Positions 52,135-61,170 of a stretch of 64,000 nt of DNA are shown here, piece by piece. Both the position numbers and the translations under genes were made by a program. The notes below the pieces were generated by a model that was not told the origin of the DNA, did no database searches, and worked only from the letters and a program-made list of their open reading frames with translations. Numbering within the stretch: the stretch's first letter is position 1; the number at the start of each line of letters is the position of its first letter. Source of the DNA: Frigoribacterium sp. Leaf186 (GTDB lineage Bacteria; Actinomycetota; Actinomycetes; Actinomycetales; Microbacteriaceae); contig NZ_LMPQ01000010.1 in NCBI RefSeq assembly GCF_001423905.1, forward strand, positions 706,315-770,314, in the 5' to 3' direction.

Positions 52135-52875
52135 GGGCTCCGCATCGCCGTCGTCAACTGCAACACGACCGAGTCGATGACCGAATCGGCCGTCGCCCGG
52201 GCACGTCTCGCCGTCGCGCCCGGCACGACGGTCGTCGGCATCACGCCGAGCTGGGGCGTGGCCTCGGCCGAGGGGTGGTACGACAGCTTCGTCAGCGCGG
52301 CGGCCGTGCTCGACACCCTGGGCAGCCTGCCGAGCGACGTCGACGGGGTCGTCCTCGCCGGGTTCGGCGAACACGGTCGCGAGGGCGCGCGTGAGCTGCT
52401 CGACATCCCCGTGGTCGACATCACCGAGGCCGCGGCGCACGTCGCCATGCTGCTCGGACGGCGGTTCGGCGTGGTGACGACGGTGCGTCGCGCGGTCGGC
52501 CAGATCACCGACAGCCTCACCACGGCAGGGCTGATGCAGCACTGCGTCGCCGTCGAGGACACCGGCCTCGGCGTCCTCGAGCTCGAGGCGGATCCCGCGG
52601 CCACCGCCGAGGCCTTCGTCGCGGCGGGCCTCCGTGCCGTCGCCCGGGGTGCAGAGGTGGTCTGCCTCGGCTGCGCGGGCATGGCCGGACTCGAGGAGCA
52701 CGTCGGGGCGCGCCTCCCCGTCCCGGTGGTCGACGGTGTCGCGGCCGCCGCCTCGCTCGTCGAGACGCTCGCGCGGCAGGGCCTGACGACGAGCAAGATC
52801 GACAGCTACGCCACACCGCTGGCCAAGGCGCGCAGCTGGCCCGGTCCGCCCCGGGCGGCGGCTCGTGTTGAATGA
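52063..52875 (+). CDS. Asp/Glu/hydantoin racemase family protein
   Basis: Up to 270 residues. VNCNTTESMT near the N-terminus and VCLGCAGMAGLEEH near 200 are family motifs, the latter holding one catalytic cysteine. The other, usually in ACFGDPG, is Gly100 here (LAGFGEHGREGAREL), so the two-base racemase mechanism is doubtful; an isomerase, lyase or decarboxylase-type reaction on a related acid is possible. The first 24 residues are the repeat-encoded (M/V)TGxxG units; the true start may be any of four in-frame codons. Confidence 0.8.
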   Translation: MTGGAGVTGSAGMTGGTGVTGGAGGLRIAVVNCNTTESMTESAVARARLAVAPGTTVVGITPSWGVASAEGWYDSFVSAAAVLDTLGSLPSDVDGVVLAGFGEHGREGARELLDIPVVDITEAAAHVAMLLGRRFGVVTTVRRAVGQITDSLTTAGLMQHCVAVEDTGLGVLELEADPAATAEAFVAAGLRAVARGAEVVCLGCAGMAGLEEHVGARLPVPVVDGVAAAASLVETLARQGLTTSKIDSYATPLAKARSWPGPPRAAARVE

Positions 52876-52903
52876 GGTGATCCCCCTCCGAACGGACCAC
52901 GTC

Positions 52904-53614
52904 ATGACCGCCGTCACCCCCGAGTCCTCGCTCGCCGAGCAGACCTACCGGACGCTCCGACGGCGGATCATCCTCGGCGACTACACCCAGGGTGCCCGGC
53001 TGGTCGAGGCGACCCTCGCGGCCGAGCTGAACGTGTCGCGCCTGCCCATCCGCGAGGCGTTGCCACAGCTCGAGAACGAGGGCTTCGTCCGCACCCTGCC
53101 CCGTCGGTCGTCCCGCGTCGTCGAGTGGACCGAGGCGGACATCACCGAACTGTTCGACGCCCGCCTGAGCCTCGAGACCCTTGCCGCCCGGCTGGCGGCC
53201 CGCGCGGCGGCGGGGGGTGCCTCGCTCGAACCCCTGCGGAAGGCGATCGCCGACGAGCACCGGGCGCTCGACGGCAACGACTGGCTCGAGGTCGCCGAGA
53301 CGTCCACGGTCGTGCACGAGGTCATCGTCCGGATCGGCGGCAGTGCCCTGTTGAACTCTCTGATGAGGGCGGTCACCGGTCGGATGACGTGGCTCTTCTA
53401 CCTGACCTCGGCCCGTGACCAGCGCCAGCAGTCCGACGAGCACCACGAGATGCTCGAGGCCATCGGCGCCGGCAACGAGCGGCTTGCCGAGTCCATCGCC
53501 TTCACCCACATCGAGAAGGGGCGGGCACCGTCCCTGAGCCTGCTGACGCAGGCGACGACCGCCGAGGGCGACATCGGCGGCGACACCGGGAGCCGCCGGC
53601 TCGGTCGGCCCTGA
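52904..53614 (+). CDS. GntR-family transcriptional regulator (FCD type)
   Basis: 236 residues. The wHTH (TYRTLRRRIILGDYTQGARL, LAAELNVSRLPIREALPQLENEG) and the FCD helices (DARLSLETLAARLAAR, DEHHEMLEAIGAGN) are clear. ATG 52904 is taken; the TTG 52865 frame would overlap the preceding gene. Last gene of the cluster and its likely regulator. Confidence 0.83.
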   Translation: MTAVTPESSLAEQTYRTLRRRIILGDYTQGARLVEATLAAELNVSRLPIREALPQLENEGFVRTLPRRSSRVVEWTEADITELFDARLSLETLAARLAARAAAGGASLEPLRKAIADEHRALDGNDWLEVAETSTVVHEVIVRIGGSALLNSLMRAVTGRMTWLFYLTSARDQRQQSDEHHEMLEAIGAGNERLAESIAFTHIEKGRAPSLSLLTQATTAEGDIGGDTGSRRLGRP

Positions 53615-53710
53615 CGCGCGCTCGAGGCGGGCCGGCGTCCGTCACCGACCCGCGCCTCCTGCGGTCGTCAGGTCGACCCTCGGCCTCGTCACCGAGAGCA
53701 GGACGAGGCG

Positions 53711-53751
53711 AGGAGGCGCGTCGACCGACGAACGGACACCGCGCCTCCTCG
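53711..53751. terminator. Hairpin terminator between convergent genes
   Basis: GAGGAGGCGCG and CGCGCCTCCTC pair across a 19-nt loop; a second copy of the 13-mer lies at 53647. Confidence 0.6.
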
Positions 53752-53759
53752 TCCCCCGG

Positions 53760-54698
53760 TCAGACGGCCGTGGCGGTCGCCGCCGCGGCGCCGACGCGCG
53801 TCGCGAGCACGTCGCGCACGGTCGTCCAGCGGGCGGGCGCGTAGCGGGCGCCGTCGACGTGACGCAACTGCGCGTCACCGCTGAACATGTTGACGAAGTA
53901 CTGCATGCCCTGCCACGCGGGGAAGGTGTCGTCGTCGTCCTTCGAGGTGCGACGCATGACCGCCGCCATCGCCGAGAGCGTGCCGGTCGTGCCGGCCCAC
54001 TGCGGCTTGAACGGCGTGCCCGTGAGCTCGCTCATCGTGCGGGCGACCTGGCGGGCGGTCACCCGGTCGCCGGCGACCTCGACCACGCGCGGCGCCTCGG
54101 GGTCGAGTGCGACCCTGGCGACGACGTGGGCGACGTCGTCTTTGGTCGTGAAGTCGAGCACCTGGTCGGCCGACGACCAGAACAGCACGCGCTTCCGGTC
54201 GAAGAGCACCATGGGCGCGTCCCCGGTCAGCAGGTCGGTGAACATGCCGTTGAGCACCGACGTCGCCCGGATCGGCGCCGCGTCGAGCACTCCCGCGAAC
54301 TCGCGCCGCAGCTCGAAGTTGCGGTTGCTGCCCGGCGGGATGCTGCGGTAGTCGGCCGAGTAGTCCGACGGCACGAACCGCGGCACGCCCGCCGCCACGG
54401 CCGCCGTCAGCAGCGCCCGCTGCGCGTCGACGATCACCGGACGGACGCCGCTGACGGCCGACACCACCATGTCGGCCCCGCGCGCGGCCTCGGTCAGGGC
54501 CGGCACGTCCGCGTAGGAGGCGCGGGTCACCTCGACCCGGTCGTCGTCACCGAACAGCGTGGTCGCGCCGGTGCTTCCGGGGCGGGTCAGGACGCGCAGG
54601 CGCACGTCGTCGGGGGCGTCGCGGCGGGACAGCAGTTCGCGGGCGATGCGCTGCCCGAGGTCGCCGGTCGCGCCGGCGAGGAGGACGGTGGTGGTCAT
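53760..54698 (-). CDS. NmrA-like NAD(P)-binding protein
   Basis: 312 residues. TVLLAGATGDLGQRIARELL binds the dinucleotide; RFVPSDYSADYRSIPPGSNRNF and the TTKDDVAHVVARVALDP segment are characteristic of NmrA/isoflavone-reductase-like proteins. Could be a redox sensor or a reductase of an aromatic or quinone-like compound. ATG 54698 follows the low-complexity G-rich tract on the other side. Stands alone. Confidence 0.82.
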   Translation of the reverse strand: MTTTVLLAGATGDLGQRIARELLSRRDAPDDVRLRVLTRPGSTGATTLFGDDDRVEVTRASYADVPALTEAARGADMVVSAVSGVRPVIVDAQRALLTAAVAAGVPRFVPSDYSADYRSIPPGSNRNFELRREFAGVLDAAPIRATSVLNGMFTDLLTGDAPMVLFDRKRVLFWSSADQVLDFTTKDDVAHVVARVALDPEAPRVVEVAGDRVTARQVARTMSELTGTPFKPQWAGTTGTLSAMAAVMRRTSKDDDDTFPAWQGMQYFVNMFSGDAQLRHVDGARYAPARWTTVRDVLATRVGAAAATATAV

Positions 54699-54749
54699 GG
54701 GAGGGGCTCGTTCCGTCGGGGGTCGGAGGCCAGTCTGCGCGCTCGGCGG

Positions 54750-54855
54750 CGGTGCGGGTGCGGGTGCGGGTGCGGGTGTGTGTGCGCGGGTGGGTGTGTG
54801 TGCGCGGGTGGCGGGTGCGGCGGGTGCGGGTGCGGGTGCAGGTGCGGGGGTGCGG
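54750..54855. repeat. GGGTGC-type microsatellite tract
   Basis: Runs of GGGTGC interrupted by GTGTGTGCGC blocks. Lies in the promoter side of the NmrA-like gene. Produces spurious Val/Arg repeats in the other frames. Confidence 0.8.
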
Positions 54856-54866
54856 GTCGCACGACG

Positions 54867-54920
54867 CCACGAAGTGGACACCGCACCACGACAAGGGATG
54901 GTGCGGTGTCCACTTCGTGG
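54867..54920. repeat. Long hairpin element A
   Basis: 22-bp perfect stem starting CCACGAAGTGGACACC and ending GGTGTCCACTTCGTGG, with a 10-nt loop. Shares its CCACGAAGT end with the hairpins at 55958 and 63911. Confidence 0.85.
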
Positions 54921-54974
54921 TGCTGTGCTCGTCCCGCGGGGCGGGGCAGGGTCGGGCGTCGCTAGGGTCGGGGG

Positions 54975-55163
54975 ATGGGAACCGCCGGTGTCGTCCTGCT
55001 CGTCGTCGGAGCCGTGCTCTTCGTGGCCGGGTTCGCGCTCGCCCTCCGCCTGCGCCGGCAGGGTGGAGCACCCGTCATGAGTGGCCGCTGGCTCGGCGTC
55101 GTCGCCCTGACCAGCATCGGTGCGGTCGTCATGGTGGTGACCGCCACCTCGAGCTGGTCCTAG
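54975..55163 (+). CDS. Small two-TM membrane protein
   Basis: 62 residues: helix 1 (GVVLLVVGAVLFVAGFALAL), a short Arg-rich loop, helix 2 (LGVVALTSIGAVVMVVTAT). GGGGG 0-5 nt before the ATG is a weak ribosome site. Its TAG overlaps the stop of the convergent next gene in CTAG. Function unknown. Confidence 0.6.
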   Translation: MGTAGVVLLVVGAVLFVAGFALALRLRRQGGAPVMSGRWLGVVALTSIGAVVMVVTATSSWS

Positions 55164-55369
55164 AGCGTCGGCACGACGACCGTCCCGACGACGAAGGTCG
55201 CCGCGAGCGTCAGGGTGGACAACACGACGACGATCCAGGCGCCGCGCCGCTTCTTCGCGACGTCGGGGGCAGTGGCACCCGCGTGCCCGCTCCGGTGCCG
55301 GGAGCGGGCGAGCACGACGATCGACCACACGAGGAACGCCACCGAGAGGGCACCGACGCTGCTGAGCAC
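55160..55369 (-). CDS. Small two-TM membrane protein
   Basis: 69 residues from GTG 55369: helix 1 (GALSVAFLVWSIVVLARS), a His/Arg/Lys-rich loop, helix 2 (AWIVVVLSTLTLAATFVVGT). Similar size and plan to the convergent protein encoded at 54975; the two stop codons share CTAG. No family recognised. Confidence 0.6.
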   Translation of the reverse strand: MLSSVGALSVAFLVWSIVVLARSRHRSGHAGATAPDVAKKRRGAWIVVVLSTLTLAATFVVGTVVVPTL

Positions 55370-55424
55370 CCGCCCAGTGTGCCGGACGGCGGGGCGGCGC
55401 GGCCCAGCAGACGACGCGCCGAGG

Positions 55425-55462
55425 GCGAGGAGGCGCGGGGGAGGCGACCCGCGCCTCCTCGC
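55425..55462. terminator. Hairpin with the GGAGGCGCGGG stem
   Basis: 15-bp perfect stem (GCGAGGAGGCGCGGG and complement), 8-nt loop, in the short gap upstream of two divergent small genes; the dispersed 13-mer forms part of the right arm. Confidence 0.6.
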
Positions 55463-55546
55463 GTCCCGGCGTCGGCACCGGGGCACGCCGCGAAGGAGCA
55501 CGATGGCGGGGACCCGCGGCGCGCGCGGGCGATCGGAGACGACCCC

Positions 55547-55927
55547 ATGAGCACCACCGACCCCGACGACTTCGTCACCCGTGCCGCACGCCGGGCCCGC
55601 GAGCTGATCGAGACCGCCGACGTCCTGCCGCCCGACGCCCGGGGCGCTCTGCGCGACCTCGCCGACCGGGCCGAGACGGCGGTCCGCGACGTGACCGACC
55701 GCGCCGGCTCGTCCGCGCACGACTTCGTGGACCGGGCCGAGGACCTCGCCGACCGCGCCGAACGGACCGTCCGCGACGCCGCCGAGACCGTCGCCACCGC
55801 CGCCCGCGAGGCCACCGACGACGCGCACCGCCGCTACCGTCACCGCACCCGCGTCACGAACGCCGTGGGGGCCGCCGTCATCTCGGGGCTCGTCGTCGCG
55901 CTCGTGGCGAGCCGCCGGCGCGACTAG
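55547..55927 (+). CDS. Coiled-coil/heptad-rich protein with C-terminal membrane helix
   Basis: 126 residues. The middle repeats DRAE-type units about every 7-11 residues (LADRAETAVRDVTDRAG, FVDRAEDLADRAERTVRDAA), an amphipathic helix like those of apolipoprotein or YtxH-like proteins. A C-terminal helix (VTNAVGAAVISGLVVALVAS) with SRRRD end anchors it. GGAGA precedes ATG 55547. Possibly a stress or envelope protein. Confidence 0.68.
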   Translation: MSTTDPDDFVTRAARRARELIETADVLPPDARGALRDLADRAETAVRDVTDRAGSSAHDFVDRAEDLADRAERTVRDAAETVATAAREATDDAHRRYRHRTRVTNAVGAAVISGLVVALVASRRRD

Positions 55928-55957
55928 CCGGCGGCGGGAGCGCCTGCTCGCGTCACC

Positions 55958-56017
55958 CCGCCACGAACTAAACACGCCGCCACGTTTAAGTGTGGCGGCG
56001 TGTTTACATCGTGGCGG
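55958..56017. repeat. Long hairpin element B (terminator between convergent genes)
   Basis: Outer stem CCGCCACGA / TCGTGGCGG, a 3-nt mismatch, inner 14-bp stem AAACACGCCGCCAC / GTGGCGGCGTGTTT. Same plan as elements A and D. Confidence 0.8.
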
Positions 56018-56020
56018 CCT

Positions 56021-56062
56021 GCGGCCTGCAGCGTGCGGCGTGCGGCCTGCAGCGTGCGGCGT
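56021..56062. repeat. 21-bp tandem duplication
   Basis: GCGGCCTGCAGCGTGCGGCG plus T, twice without mismatch, between hairpin B and the end of the oxidoreductase gene. Confidence 0.85.
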
Positions 56063-56084
56063 GCGCGTCCGGCCGACCGGCGGC

Positions 56085-57260
56085 TCAGCCGACCGGCGTC
56101 CAGACCGACCCGGCCCCGGACGACCGCTCGACCGCGTCCAGCACCCGTTGCACCTGCAGTCCGTCGGCGAACGACGGCCTCGGCTGCCGGCCCGCGGCCA
56201 GGTCCGCCACGAGGTCGCTCAGCTGGTGGGTGAACGCGTGCTCCCAGCCGAGGCCGTGACCCGCGGGCCACCACGCTCCGACGTAGGGGTGCTCGGGCTC
56301 GGTCACCAGCACGCGGCGGAAGCCCGAGTCGGGGCCGTCGACCTCGAGCAGCTCGAGTTCGTTCGGGCGTTCGAGGTCGAACGCCACGGCTCCGAGCGAG
56401 CCCGAGACCTCGAGCCGGAAGGCGTTCTTCCGGCCGGTCGCGAACCGGGACGCCTCGACCGACGCGATCGCGCCTCCGTCCATGCGGGCCGTGAACCAGG
56501 CGGCGTCGTCGACGGTCACCGCGCCGCGCTCCGAGCCCGCGACGCCGCCGAGGCCCGAGGTCGCCACCGACTCGTCGACCAGCGGCCGCTCGGTCACGAA
56601 CGTGTGCAGCGTGCCCGACACCTCGGTCACGCCGAGGCCCGTCACGAACTGCGCCGCGTCGACCGCGTGGGCCCCGATGTCGCCGAGCGCACCCGACCCC
56701 GCGACCGACTTGTCGAGCCGCCAGGTCATCGGGTCGTCGGCGTCGACCAGCCAGTCCTGCAGGTACTGCGCCCTCACCTGGCGCACCTCGCCGAGGCGCC
56801 CCGACCGCACCACGTCGCGCGCGAGCGTCACCGCGGGCACGCGACGGTACGAGAAGCCGACCATCGCGAAGACGCCACGCTCGGCGGCGCTCGCCGCGGC
56901 GTCGGCCATGCGCTCGGCCTCGGCCACCGTGTTGGCCAACGGCTTCTCGCAGAGCACGTGCTTGCCGGCCTCGAGCGCCGCCACCGCGATCTCGACGTGG
57001 GTCGACCCGGGAGAGCAGATGTCGACCACGTCGATGTCGGGGTCGTCGAGCACGTCGTGCCAGTCCGCGGCGGTCGACCGCCAGCCCCACCGGGTGGCGG
57101 CGGCCCGGGTGGCGGCCACGTCGCGGCCGACCAGGGTCGCCATCACCGGAGCGAGCGGCAGGTCGACGAAGGCCGGGGCGACCCGCAGGGCCTGCGAGTG
57201 CGCCGCACCCATGAAACCGTGTCCGACGAGGGCGAACCGCAGCTCGCCCGCTCCGGTCAC
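56085..57260 (-). CDS. Gfo/Idh/MocA family oxidoreductase
   Basis: 391 residues. RFALVGHGFMGAAHSQAL binds NAD; VLCEKPLANTVAEAERM carries the family EKP with the catalytic lysine; GDIGAHAVDAAQFVTG supplies the usual histidine. AGGAGG upstream lies in the GGAGGCGCG motif, and GTG 57260 overlaps the preceding stop. Likely oxidises a sugar or glycoside hydroxyl (for example at C3). Last gene of the sugar operon. Confidence 0.88.
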   Translation of the reverse strand: MTGAGELRFALVGHGFMGAAHSQALRVAPAFVDLPLAPVMATLVGRDVAATRAAATRWGWRSTAADWHDVLDDPDIDVVDICSPGSTHVEIAVAALEAGKHVLCEKPLANTVAEAERMADAAASAAERGVFAMVGFSYRRVPAVTLARDVVRSGRLGEVRQVRAQYLQDWLVDADDPMTWRLDKSVAGSGALGDIGAHAVDAAQFVTGLGVTEVSGTLHTFVTERPLVDESVATSGLGGVAGSERGAVTVDDAAWFTARMDGGAIASVEASRFATGRKNAFRLEVSGSLGAVAFDLERPNELELLEVDGPDSGFRRVLVTEPEHPYVGAWWPAGHGLGWEHAFTHQLSDLVADLAAGRQPRPSFADGLQVQRVLDAVERSSGAGSVWTPVG

Positions 57261-58510
57261 CGCGCCTCCTGCAGGTCGACGCCGTCCGCCGCCGAGGAGG
57301 CGCGCGCCGGCCCGCCGACGCCACCACCGTCCGCCGCCGGGTCGCCCTGCAGGGCACCCCGCACGGACCGCCACGACTCGAGGCGTGCCCGCACCTCGGG
57401 GTCGCGCTCGGCCGCGACGGCCTCGCGGTGCGCGTTCTCGAGCACCTCGTCGACCATCACGCGCTGGCCGCTGCGCGTCGAGGCGATCGCCGCCTCGACC
57501 ATCACCAGGCTCATCACGTTGCCGTGGACCTCGCCGTCGGGCCGCTCGCCCGACCGCAGCGCCCGCGTGAACGCCGCCAACGACCCGGCGATCTCGACGC
57601 CGACGGTCGGTTGCGGTTCGGCGACCCCCGGCGTGCCGTCGAGGTCGCTGGTGGGCTCGTCGTCGCCCGACCAGAGGGCCGTGCCGCCCGAGCCCGAGAC
57701 GCGCCAGGCGCCGTTCCACGAGGTCTCGGCCCCGGGGCTGCACCACGACCCGTCGTAGCGGTACCGGATGCCGCCCTCGAACTCGACCACGACGCTCGCG
57801 GCCGCGTCGCCGCGGTACCAGGACCACGACGGGTTCCACGAGTCGCACCAGACCGAGACGGGGTCGCGACCGATCAGGTACCGCGCCGAGTCGAAGGCGT
57901 GGATCGCCATGTCGAGCAGCAACACGTCGTCCATCTGCTCGCGGAACCCGCCAAAGTGCGGTGCCCGGGCGAACGACGTCGACACCATGCCGACGTCGCC
58001 GAGCAGCCCGGCGTGCGCCCGCAGCGCGACGAGCTGGTCGTTGTAGCGCCGCGACTGCGACACCATGAACAGCTCGCCCGTCACCTCGGCCGCCGCCGTC
58101 AGCGACAGGGCCTCGGCGACGGTCTGGGCGGCCGGCTTCTCGCCGAGCACGGGCAGGCCGAGGCGCAGCGCCTGCATCGTGACGGGGTGGTGCGCGACCG
58201 GGACGGTCACGTCGAGCACGGCATCCGGGGAGGTGCGCTCGACCAGCTGCGCCAGGTCGCGGTCGACGGGCAGGTCGGGCAGGCCCGCCGCGACGGCTCC
58301 GGCCCGGGCGGCGTCGAGGTCGAGGTCGACGATGCCGACCAGCTCGACGTCGGCCGACTCGGCCACGGTGCGCAACCAGGCTCGGCCCATCTCACCGGCG
58401 CCGACCTGCACGACCCGCAGCGCGCCTCCTCGGCCCTCGACTCGGCGGAAGCCGCCGGGGGTGCCGGCGCTCGCCGACGCGCCGGCGCTCGCCGGCTCGG
58501 GGGCGGTCAC
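57257..58510 (-). CDS. Gfo/Idh/MocA family oxidoreductase, second copy
   Basis: 417 residues. After a 30-residue Ala/Ser-rich N-terminus, [15 protein letters not shown] binds NAD and [15 protein letters not shown] carries [20 protein letters not shown] holds the catalytic histidine. Divergent from its neighbour (not a recent duplication), so the two probably act on different steps. GTG 58510 overlaps the thuA-like stop as GTGA. Confidence 0.87.
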   Translation of the reverse strand: MTAPEPASAGASASAGTPGGFRRVEGRGGALRVVQVGAGEMGRAWLRTVAESADVELVGIVDLDLDAARAGAVAAGLPDLPVDRDLAQLVERTSPDAVLDVTVPVAHHPVTMQALRLGLPVLGEKPAAQTVAEALSLTAAAEVTGELFMVSQSRRYNDQLVALRAHAGLLGDVGMVSTSFARAPHFGGFREQMDDVLLLDMAIHAFDSARYLIGRDPVSVWCDSWNPSWSWYRGDAAASVVVEFEGGIRYRYDGSWCSPGAETSWNGAWRVSGSGGTALWSGDDEPTSDLDGTPGVAEPQPTVGVEIAGSLAAFTRALRSGERPDGEVHGNVMSLVMVEAAIASTRSGQRVMVDEVLENAHREAVAAERDPEVRARLESWRSVRGALQGDPAADGGGVGGPARASSAADGVDLQEAR

Positions 58511-59286
58511 GCCTCGACCGGTTCGTCGATCGGGCCCGAGTAGTCCTTGCCGTCGAAGTACTCGCCGAGGTCGTAGCGCAGCAGGGTGGGCGTGGCGCGC
58601 TCGCGCTCGGGGCGGGCCCACTCGGCGCCGTTCGAGATCACGCGGCGGACGTCGGGGTGGAAGTACACCGGGAAGTCCTGGTCGCCGGGTGAGAAGAAGA
58701 AGATCTTGCCGAAGCCGCGGCGGTAGGTCATGCCGCTGCGGAACACCTCGCCGCCGGTGAAGCCCGAGATGAAGATGAGCTCGTCGGGCGTCGGCACGTC
58801 GAAGTACTCGCCGTACATCTCTTGCTCGGGGATGACGATCGGGTTCGGCACGCCGCGGGTGATCGGGTGCTGCGGGTTGACCGTCCACACCAGCTCTCGG
58901 TCGTGCTCGCTGCGCCAGCGCAGGGTGCAGGTCGTGCCCATCAGCTTGGTGAAGATCTTCGACCAGTGGCCCGAGTGCAGCACGACGAGGCCCATGCCGG
59001 CGAGCACGTGGCGGTGCACCCGCTCGACGACCTCGTCGTCGACGTCGGCGTGGGCGGCGTGGCCCCACCAGGTCAGCACGTCGGTCTGCTCGAGCACGCT
59101 CTCGGTGAGGCCGTGCTCGGGCTCGTCCATGGTGGCGGTGCGGACGACGGCGTCGGGCAGGTTCTCGGCGATGCCGGCCGCGATCGCGCCGTGCATGCCG
59201 TCGGGGTACCGGTCGGCGACGTGCTGCTCGACCTTCTCGTGGACGTTCTCGCCCCAGACGGTGACGCGCAACGGTGTGGTGGTCAT
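58507..59286 (-). CDS. ThuA-domain protein
   Basis: 259 residues of the ThuA trehalose-utilization family (glutamine amidotransferase-like fold): [44 protein letters not shown], then [22 protein letters not shown]. In rhizobia ThuA and ThuB act with sugar ABC transporters on trehalose and related disaccharides through 3-keto intermediates. Presence beside two Gfo/Idh enzymes supports that kind of pathway; the substrate is not certain. Confidence 0.87.
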   Translation of the reverse strand: MTTTPLRVTVWGENVHEKVEQHVADRYPDGMHGAIAAGIAENLPDAVVRTATMDEPEHGLTESVLEQTDVLTWWGHAAHADVDDEVVERVHRHVLAGMGLVVLHSGHWSKIFTKLMGTTCTLRWRSEHDRELVWTVNPQHPITRGVPNPIVIPEQEMYGEYFDVPTPDELIFISGFTGGEVFRSGMTYRRGFGKIFFFSPGDQDFPVYFHPDVRRVISNGAEWARPERERATPTLLRYDLGEYFDGKDYSGPIDEPVEA

Positions 59287-59303
59287 GGTGGTCCTCTCGT
59301 GTG

Positions 59304-60185
59304 TCATTTGACCGCTCCGCCGGTGGCACCGGCGGCGATGAACTTCTGTGCCGCGAGCAGCAGCACGATGGCCGGCAGCGAGGCGAGCACCGCGGCGGCC
59401 ATGACGGTCGACCAGTCGGCGGTGTAGGTGCCGATGTACTGGTAGATGCCCAGCGTGATCGGCCGGATGTCGGTCGTGGTGGTCAGGGTCAGCGCCATCA
59501 GGAAATCGCTCCAGGTGAACAGGAACGTGAAGAGCCCGGCCGTGATCATGGCGTTGCGGCTGATCGGCAGCACGATGCTGCGGAAGGCCCGGAAGTTGCC
59601 GGCCCCGTCGACCTTCGCCGCCTCGACGATCGAGGTGGGGATGTTCAGCATGAACGCCCGCATGATCAAGATGGCGAACGGCACCCCGGCGGTCGAGTCG
59701 GCGAGGATCAGCCCGGGGATCGAGTTCAGCAGGCCGAGGTCGTTGTACGCCGCGTACAGCGCGTTCGCGACGACGATGCCCGGGATCATCTGCGAGATCA
59801 AGATCGCGAAGAGCACCGCCCCGACGCCCCTCACCTTGAACTGCGCCAGGGCGTAGGAGGCGGGGGTCGCGATCACGAGGCTGAGGACGACGCTGCCGAG
59901 TGCGATCACGAGGCTCGTGACCAGGTTGCGGCCCTGGTCGGCGAACGCCTGCGCGTAGCCGCCGAACTGCGCCTGGAACGGGAACCAGTCGGCCTCGATG
60001 GCCGAGCCCGCCGGCTGCAGCGAGATGTTCACCATCCAGTAGACGGGGAACAGCATGACGGCGAGCAACAGCACGCCGACGGCGGTGAGCAGGTACTTCT
60101 TCGGGCCCTCGGCCCGGGGTCGACGTGACCGGGCGCCGCGGGCCACGGCCCGGGTGCTCGGCACGCGCAGGGCGGTCTCACTCAT
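59304..60185 (-). CDS. Carbohydrate ABC transporter permease (MalG type)
   Basis: 293 residues, six helices, and the EAA loop [20 protein letters not shown] that docks the ATPase. Overlaps the other permease gene by 8 nt. No ATPase gene is in the operon, so a shared MsiK-type ATPase is expected. Confidence 0.9.
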   Translation of the reverse strand: MSETALRVPSTRAVARGARSRRPRAEGPKKYLLTAVGVLLLAVMLFPVYWMVNISLQPAGSAIEADWFPFQAQFGGYAQAFADQGRNLVTSLVIALGSVVLSLVIATPASYALAQFKVRGVGAVLFAILISQMIPGIVVANALYAAYNDLGLLNSIPGLILADSTAGVPFAILIMRAFMLNIPTSIVEAAKVDGAGNFRAFRSIVLPISRNAMITAGLFTFLFTWSDFLMALTLTTTTDIRPITLGIYQYIGTYTADWSTVMAAAVLASLPAIVLLLAAQKFIAAGATGGAVK

Positions 60186-61170
60186 CGACGGCCTTCCGGT
60201 TGAGTCGCAGGTACACGACGGCGAACACGGCCGAGATGACGATCAGCACGTTGCTGAGCGCGGCACCCGAGCCGAAGTCGAACTGCTGGAACGACAGGGA
60301 GTACGACTGCGTCGCGATGGTCTGCGTCGCGTTCGCGGGCCCGCCGTTGGTCAACCCGAGGATGATGTCGAGCACCTTGATCGTGTAGACGACGCCGAGC
60401 ACCAGCACGACGCTGACCACCGGCCGCAGCAACGGCCAGGTCACGTGACGGAACCCCTTGAACCCGGTGGCGCCGTCGAGCGACGCCGCCTCGTAGAGCT
60501 CGGTCGGGATGTCCTGCAGTCCGCCGTAGAGGATCGTCGTGTTGAACGGGATGCCGATCCAGACGTTGACGAGCACGACGGTCAGCAGCGCGACGCTCGG
60601 GCTGGTCAGCCACGGCACCGCGGGGACGCCGAACGACCCGAGGAACTGGTTGAGCACGCCGGAGTCCTGGTCGAGGATCCACTTCCAGACCGCGCTCGAG
60701 ACGATCAGCGGCAGCAGCCAGGGCAGCAGCAGCAACGAGCGCAGCACGCCGTTCAGCGGGAACGCCCGGCGGAAGAACAGGGCGAACAGCAGGCCGATGA
60801 CGAACTGTCCGACGATCGAGCCGATCGTGAACAGCGCCGTGTTGAGCAGGGCGGTGCCGAAGAGCTGCGAGCCGAGCACCTTCGCGTAGTTCGCGAACCC
60901 GACCCAGGGGGCCTCGCCCGTGTAGAACGTGGTGGTCGTGTACGCCTGGAAGCTCATGACGAGGTTCTTGACGACCGGATAGCCGAAGAACAGCACCAGG
61001 AAGACGGCGGCCGGCACGACGAAGAGCAGCTGCGAGACGCGCTCCCAGGTCAGGGCGCGGCGCCTGGGCGAGCGGGGCCCGGCCCGGCCGGGCCGCCGAC
61101 GCGACACCGTGGCGTCGTCGTCGGCGGCCCGCCGGGGGGCGAGCGGGGTGGCGGTGGTCACGTCACTCAC
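60178..61170 (-). CDS. Carbohydrate ABC transporter permease (MalF type)
   Basis: 330 residues with a basic N-terminus (RRRPGRAGPRSPRRR) and six helices; the EAA loop is YEAASLDGATGFKGFRHVTW. GTG 61170 overlaps the binding-protein gene end by 8 nt. Confidence 0.9.
   Translation of the reverse strand: MSDVTTATPLAPRRAADDDATVSRRRPGRAGPRSPRRRALTWERVSQLLFVVPAAVFLVLFFGYPVVKNLVMSFQAYTTTTFYTGEAPWVGFANYAKVLGSQLFGTALLNTALFTIGSIVGQFVIGLLFALFFRRAFPLNGVLRSLLLLPWLLPLIVSSAVWKWILDQDSGVLNQFLGSFGVPAVPWLTSPSVALLTVVLVNVWIGIPFNTTILYGGLQDIPTELYEAASLDGATGFKGFRHVTWPLLRPVVSVVLVLGVVYTIKVLDIILGLTNGGPANATQTIATQSYSLSFQQFDFGSGAALSNVLIVISAVFAVVYLRLNRKAVDE

Larger units (their letters stand above)
22097..55458. repeat. Dispersed 13-mer GGAGGCGCGGGTC (14 exact copies)
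   Basis: Exact copies on the plus strand start at 24300, 32952, 36672, 40851 and 54516; on the minus strand (read as GACCCGCGCCTCC) they start at 22097, 24317, 28154, 37742, 40868, 44653, 47225, 53647 and 55446. Some form terminator stems; others lie inside lerK, the ABC gene, the HTH gene and the NmrA-like gene. None occurs before 22 kb. Confidence 0.8.

Noticed and set aside
54750..54855. CRISPR-like array
   Set aside because: Short GGGTGC units with no unique spacers; it is a microsatellite.
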